A DNA stretch of 64,000 bases from Shewanella waksmanii ATCC BAA-643 (GTDB taxonomy: Bacteria; Pseudomonadota; Gammaproteobacteria; Enterobacterales; Shewanellaceae), in NCBI RefSeq assembly GCF_000518805.1, contig NZ_JAEH01000002.1, forward strand, positions 62,001 to 126,000. Direction: 5' to 3'. How positions within the stretch are numbered: position 1 is the first letter of the stretch; each line of letters opens with the position of its first letter. The notes under the pieces are model-generated. The model was not told where the DNA came from, searched no databases, and saw only the letters and a list, made by a program, of their open reading frames with translations. A program made the translations under genes and the position numbers. Of the stretch, positions 62,672-64,000 are shown one piece after another.

Positions 62672-64000
62672 ATGTCATTTGATGTTGATGAAGAGATACT
62701 GCAGGACTTTTTGATCGAAGCGGGTGAGATACTTGAGCTTCTTTCTGAGCAATTAGTAACACTTGAGAATAACCCTGATGATACTGAATTGCTCAATGCA
62801 ATCTTCAGGGGGTTCCATACCGTTAAAGGTGGCGCAGGCTTTTTGAGTCTAACCCCTATGGTTGACGTATGCCACGAGGCAGAAAACACCTTTGATTTGC
62901 TAAGAACAGGCAAACGTAGCGTTTCTGCGGAATTAATGGACGTCATTCTTCAAGCAGTTGACTCAATCAACTCAATGTTCGCTCAAACGCAGGCGGGAGA
63001 GCAACAAGACCCAGCAGAACCTGAGCTATTAGCAAATCTTAAGTTACTCAGTGCTGGCGAGCTATTGCCATCTGAAGGCGGTGCTGTTGAGGCTGCCCCA
63101 GTAGAAACTGTTGTTGAAGAGGTTGTTGTTGAGCCTGAGCCTGAAGCACCCGCAGCGGTTGAGTCTATTGCCGGCGATGGCAGCATTGATGACATTGACG
63201 AATCTGAGTTTGAAGCTTTACTTGATGCATTACATGGTAATGGTCAAGGCCCATCGGCTTCGCCAAACACTGCACCTGAACAGCCAAGCACGGCCGCAGC
63301 CAGTGATGATATTACCGATGATGAGTTTGAATCGCTACTGGATGAATTGCACGGCTCTGGTCAATTTAAAAGTGCGGCACAATCAGCGCCAGAAGAAAAA
63401 GTAGCGCAACCAGCAGTTGATTCTGATGATATTTCAGACGATGAGTTTGAGCGTTTACTTGATGAACTACATGGCTCAGGGTCAGGACCTGGCGCATCTG
63501 CTGAAAAAGCCGCGCCAGCGGTTAAGCCCGCAGCGCCCAAGCCTGCCGCCCCTAAAGCTGCACCTGCTGCGCCATCACCCGCAGCAAAACCTGCTGCTAA
63601 ACCCGTAGCCAAGGCGCCAGCTGCAAAAGAAAAAACTGCAGGCAAAGCGCCTGCTGCAAATATGCCGCAAGCAGAAACCACAGTGCGTGTTGATACCGCG
63701 AGACTTGACCAAATCATGAACATGGTAGGTGAGTTAGTCTTGGTGCGTAATCGATTATTGAGTTTGGGTATTTCTCGTGATGACGAGGATATGTCTAAAG
63801 CGCTCGCAAACCTAGATTTAGTGACTGCCGACCTACAAGGTGCGGTAATGAAAACACGTATGCAACCGATCAAAAAAGTATTTGGTCGTTTCCCACGAGT
63901 GGTACGTGATTTAGCGAGAAGTTTAAGTAAAGAAATTGACCTACGAATGATTGGTGAAGACACCGATCTAGATAAAAACCTCGTAGAAGCATTAGCCGAT
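62672..64000 (+). CDS. cheA: Chemotaxis histidine kinase CheA, 5' part only
   Basis: The first 443 codons of CheA; the gene runs past the window's right end. P1 (about 1-105) has FRGFHTVKGGAGFL with phospho-acceptor His49. No P2 domain is recognised; instead the linker (about 115-345) carries three copies of an acidic motif ending LLDELHGSG (63188-63244, 63305-63361, 63425-63481) and then a Pro/Ala/Lys-rich stretch. P3 dimerisation begins near residue 345 (VRVDTARLDQIMNMVGELVL), followed by VMKTRMQPIKKVFGRFPRVV and the start of the P4 kinase domain. ATG at 62672, 15 bp after cheZ. Confidence 0.95.
   Translation, partial: MSFDVDEEILQDFLIEAGEILELLSEQLVTLENNPDDTELLNAIFRGFHTVKGGAGFLSLTPMVDVCHEAENTFDLLRTGKRSVSAELMDVILQAVDSINSMFAQTQAGEQQDPAEPELLANLKLLSAGELLPSEGGAVEAAPVETVVEEVVVEPEPEAPAAVESIAGDGSIDDIDESEFEALLDALHGNGQGPSASPNTAPEQPSTAAASDDITDDEFESLLDELHGSGQFKSAAQSAPEEKVAQPAVDSDDISDDEFERLLDELHGSGSGPGASAEKAAPAVKPAAPKPAAPKAAPAAPSPAAKPAAKPVAKAPAAKEKTAGKAPAANMPQAETTVRVDTARLDQIMNMVGELVLVRNRLLSLGISRDDEDMSKALANLDLVTADLQGAVMKTRMQPIKKVFGRFPRVVRDLARSLSKEIDLRMIGEDTDLDKNLVEALAD
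63188..63481 (+). repeat. Three protein-coding repeats in the CheA linker
   Basis: Three copies of a 19-residue motif, DDI-x-(D/E)-x-EFE-x-LLD-x-LHG-x-G, start at 63188, 63305 and 63425 with spacing of 117 and 120 bp. The second and third differ at two positions in their core; the first is more divergent (DES for DD). Confidence 0.85.

Noticed and set aside
63361..63963. 200-residue minus-strand reading frame opposite cheA
   Set aside because: It is antisense to a clear CheA coding region and its Ala/Gly/Ser-rich content is the mirror of the Pro/Ala/Lys linker; no start site or family.
1..64000. CRISPR arrays, insertion sequences, phage genes, rRNA
   Set aside because: None seen on reading through: no repeated spacers, transposase or integrase motifs, and no rRNA stretch.

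Overview
The window is a chromosomal flagellar and chemotaxis locus of a gammaproteobacterium with a single polar flagellum system, most like Shewanella. The grounds are the uninterrupted order flgT / flgOP / flgNMA / cheVR / flgBCDEFGHIJKL / two short flagellins / flaG / fliDTS / flrABC / fliEFGHIJKLMNOPQR / flhBAFG / fliA / cheYZA, the FlrABC regulatory set, the H/T-ring genes flgOPT and the two roughly 272-residue flagellins. Genus is an inference from gene order and protein recall; no search was run.

Left region (1-15082) is a glycan-modification cluster that very probably decorates the flagellins. It begins inside pseC (plus strand). A long minus-strand operon runs toward it: maf (motility accessory factor/flagellin glycosyltransferase), a small unknown gene, a short NeuB-type nonulosonate synthase without its SAF domain, a three-domain C-methyltransferase-like protein, three ATP-grasp ligases, an SDR, a DXS-like thiamine-diphosphate enzyme, a second methyltransferase, a GH57-like protein and a fused cytidylyltransferase/PseG-like protein. 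Five of these genes (5280-11376) overlap each other end to end. They look like an undescribed route that builds an acyl group and attaches it to the sugar through amide bonds. This is the most novel part of the window.

Middle region (15313-20819) holds a UDP-glucuronate 4-epimerase-like gene, a tRNA-Arg(CCT), flgT, and the divergent flgOP operon, facing flgA and flgMN. The 344-bp flgT-flgO gap carries a sigma-54-type promoter for flgT and a near-consensus sigma-28 promoter for flgOP.

Right region (21042-64000) is the flagellar and chemotaxis block, all on the plus strand. Sigma-54 sites (GG-N10-GC) precede flgB, flgF, flrB, fliE, fliK and flhA. Sigma-28 sites precede flgM, flgO and the second flagellin. 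This fits the FlrA to FlrBC to FliA hierarchy: FlrA (sigma-54) turns on flrBC, fliE-, fliK- and flhA-type operons; FlrC turns on rod/hook operons; FliA, released when FlgM is exported, turns on late genes. The window ends inside cheA, whose P1-to-P3 linker holds three copies of an acidic motif. Start codons were moved inward from the longest reading frame where a ribosome-binding site or family alignment favoured it (flgF, flgH, flgM, fliS, fliE, fliI, fliJ, fliL, flhG, fliA, cheY).
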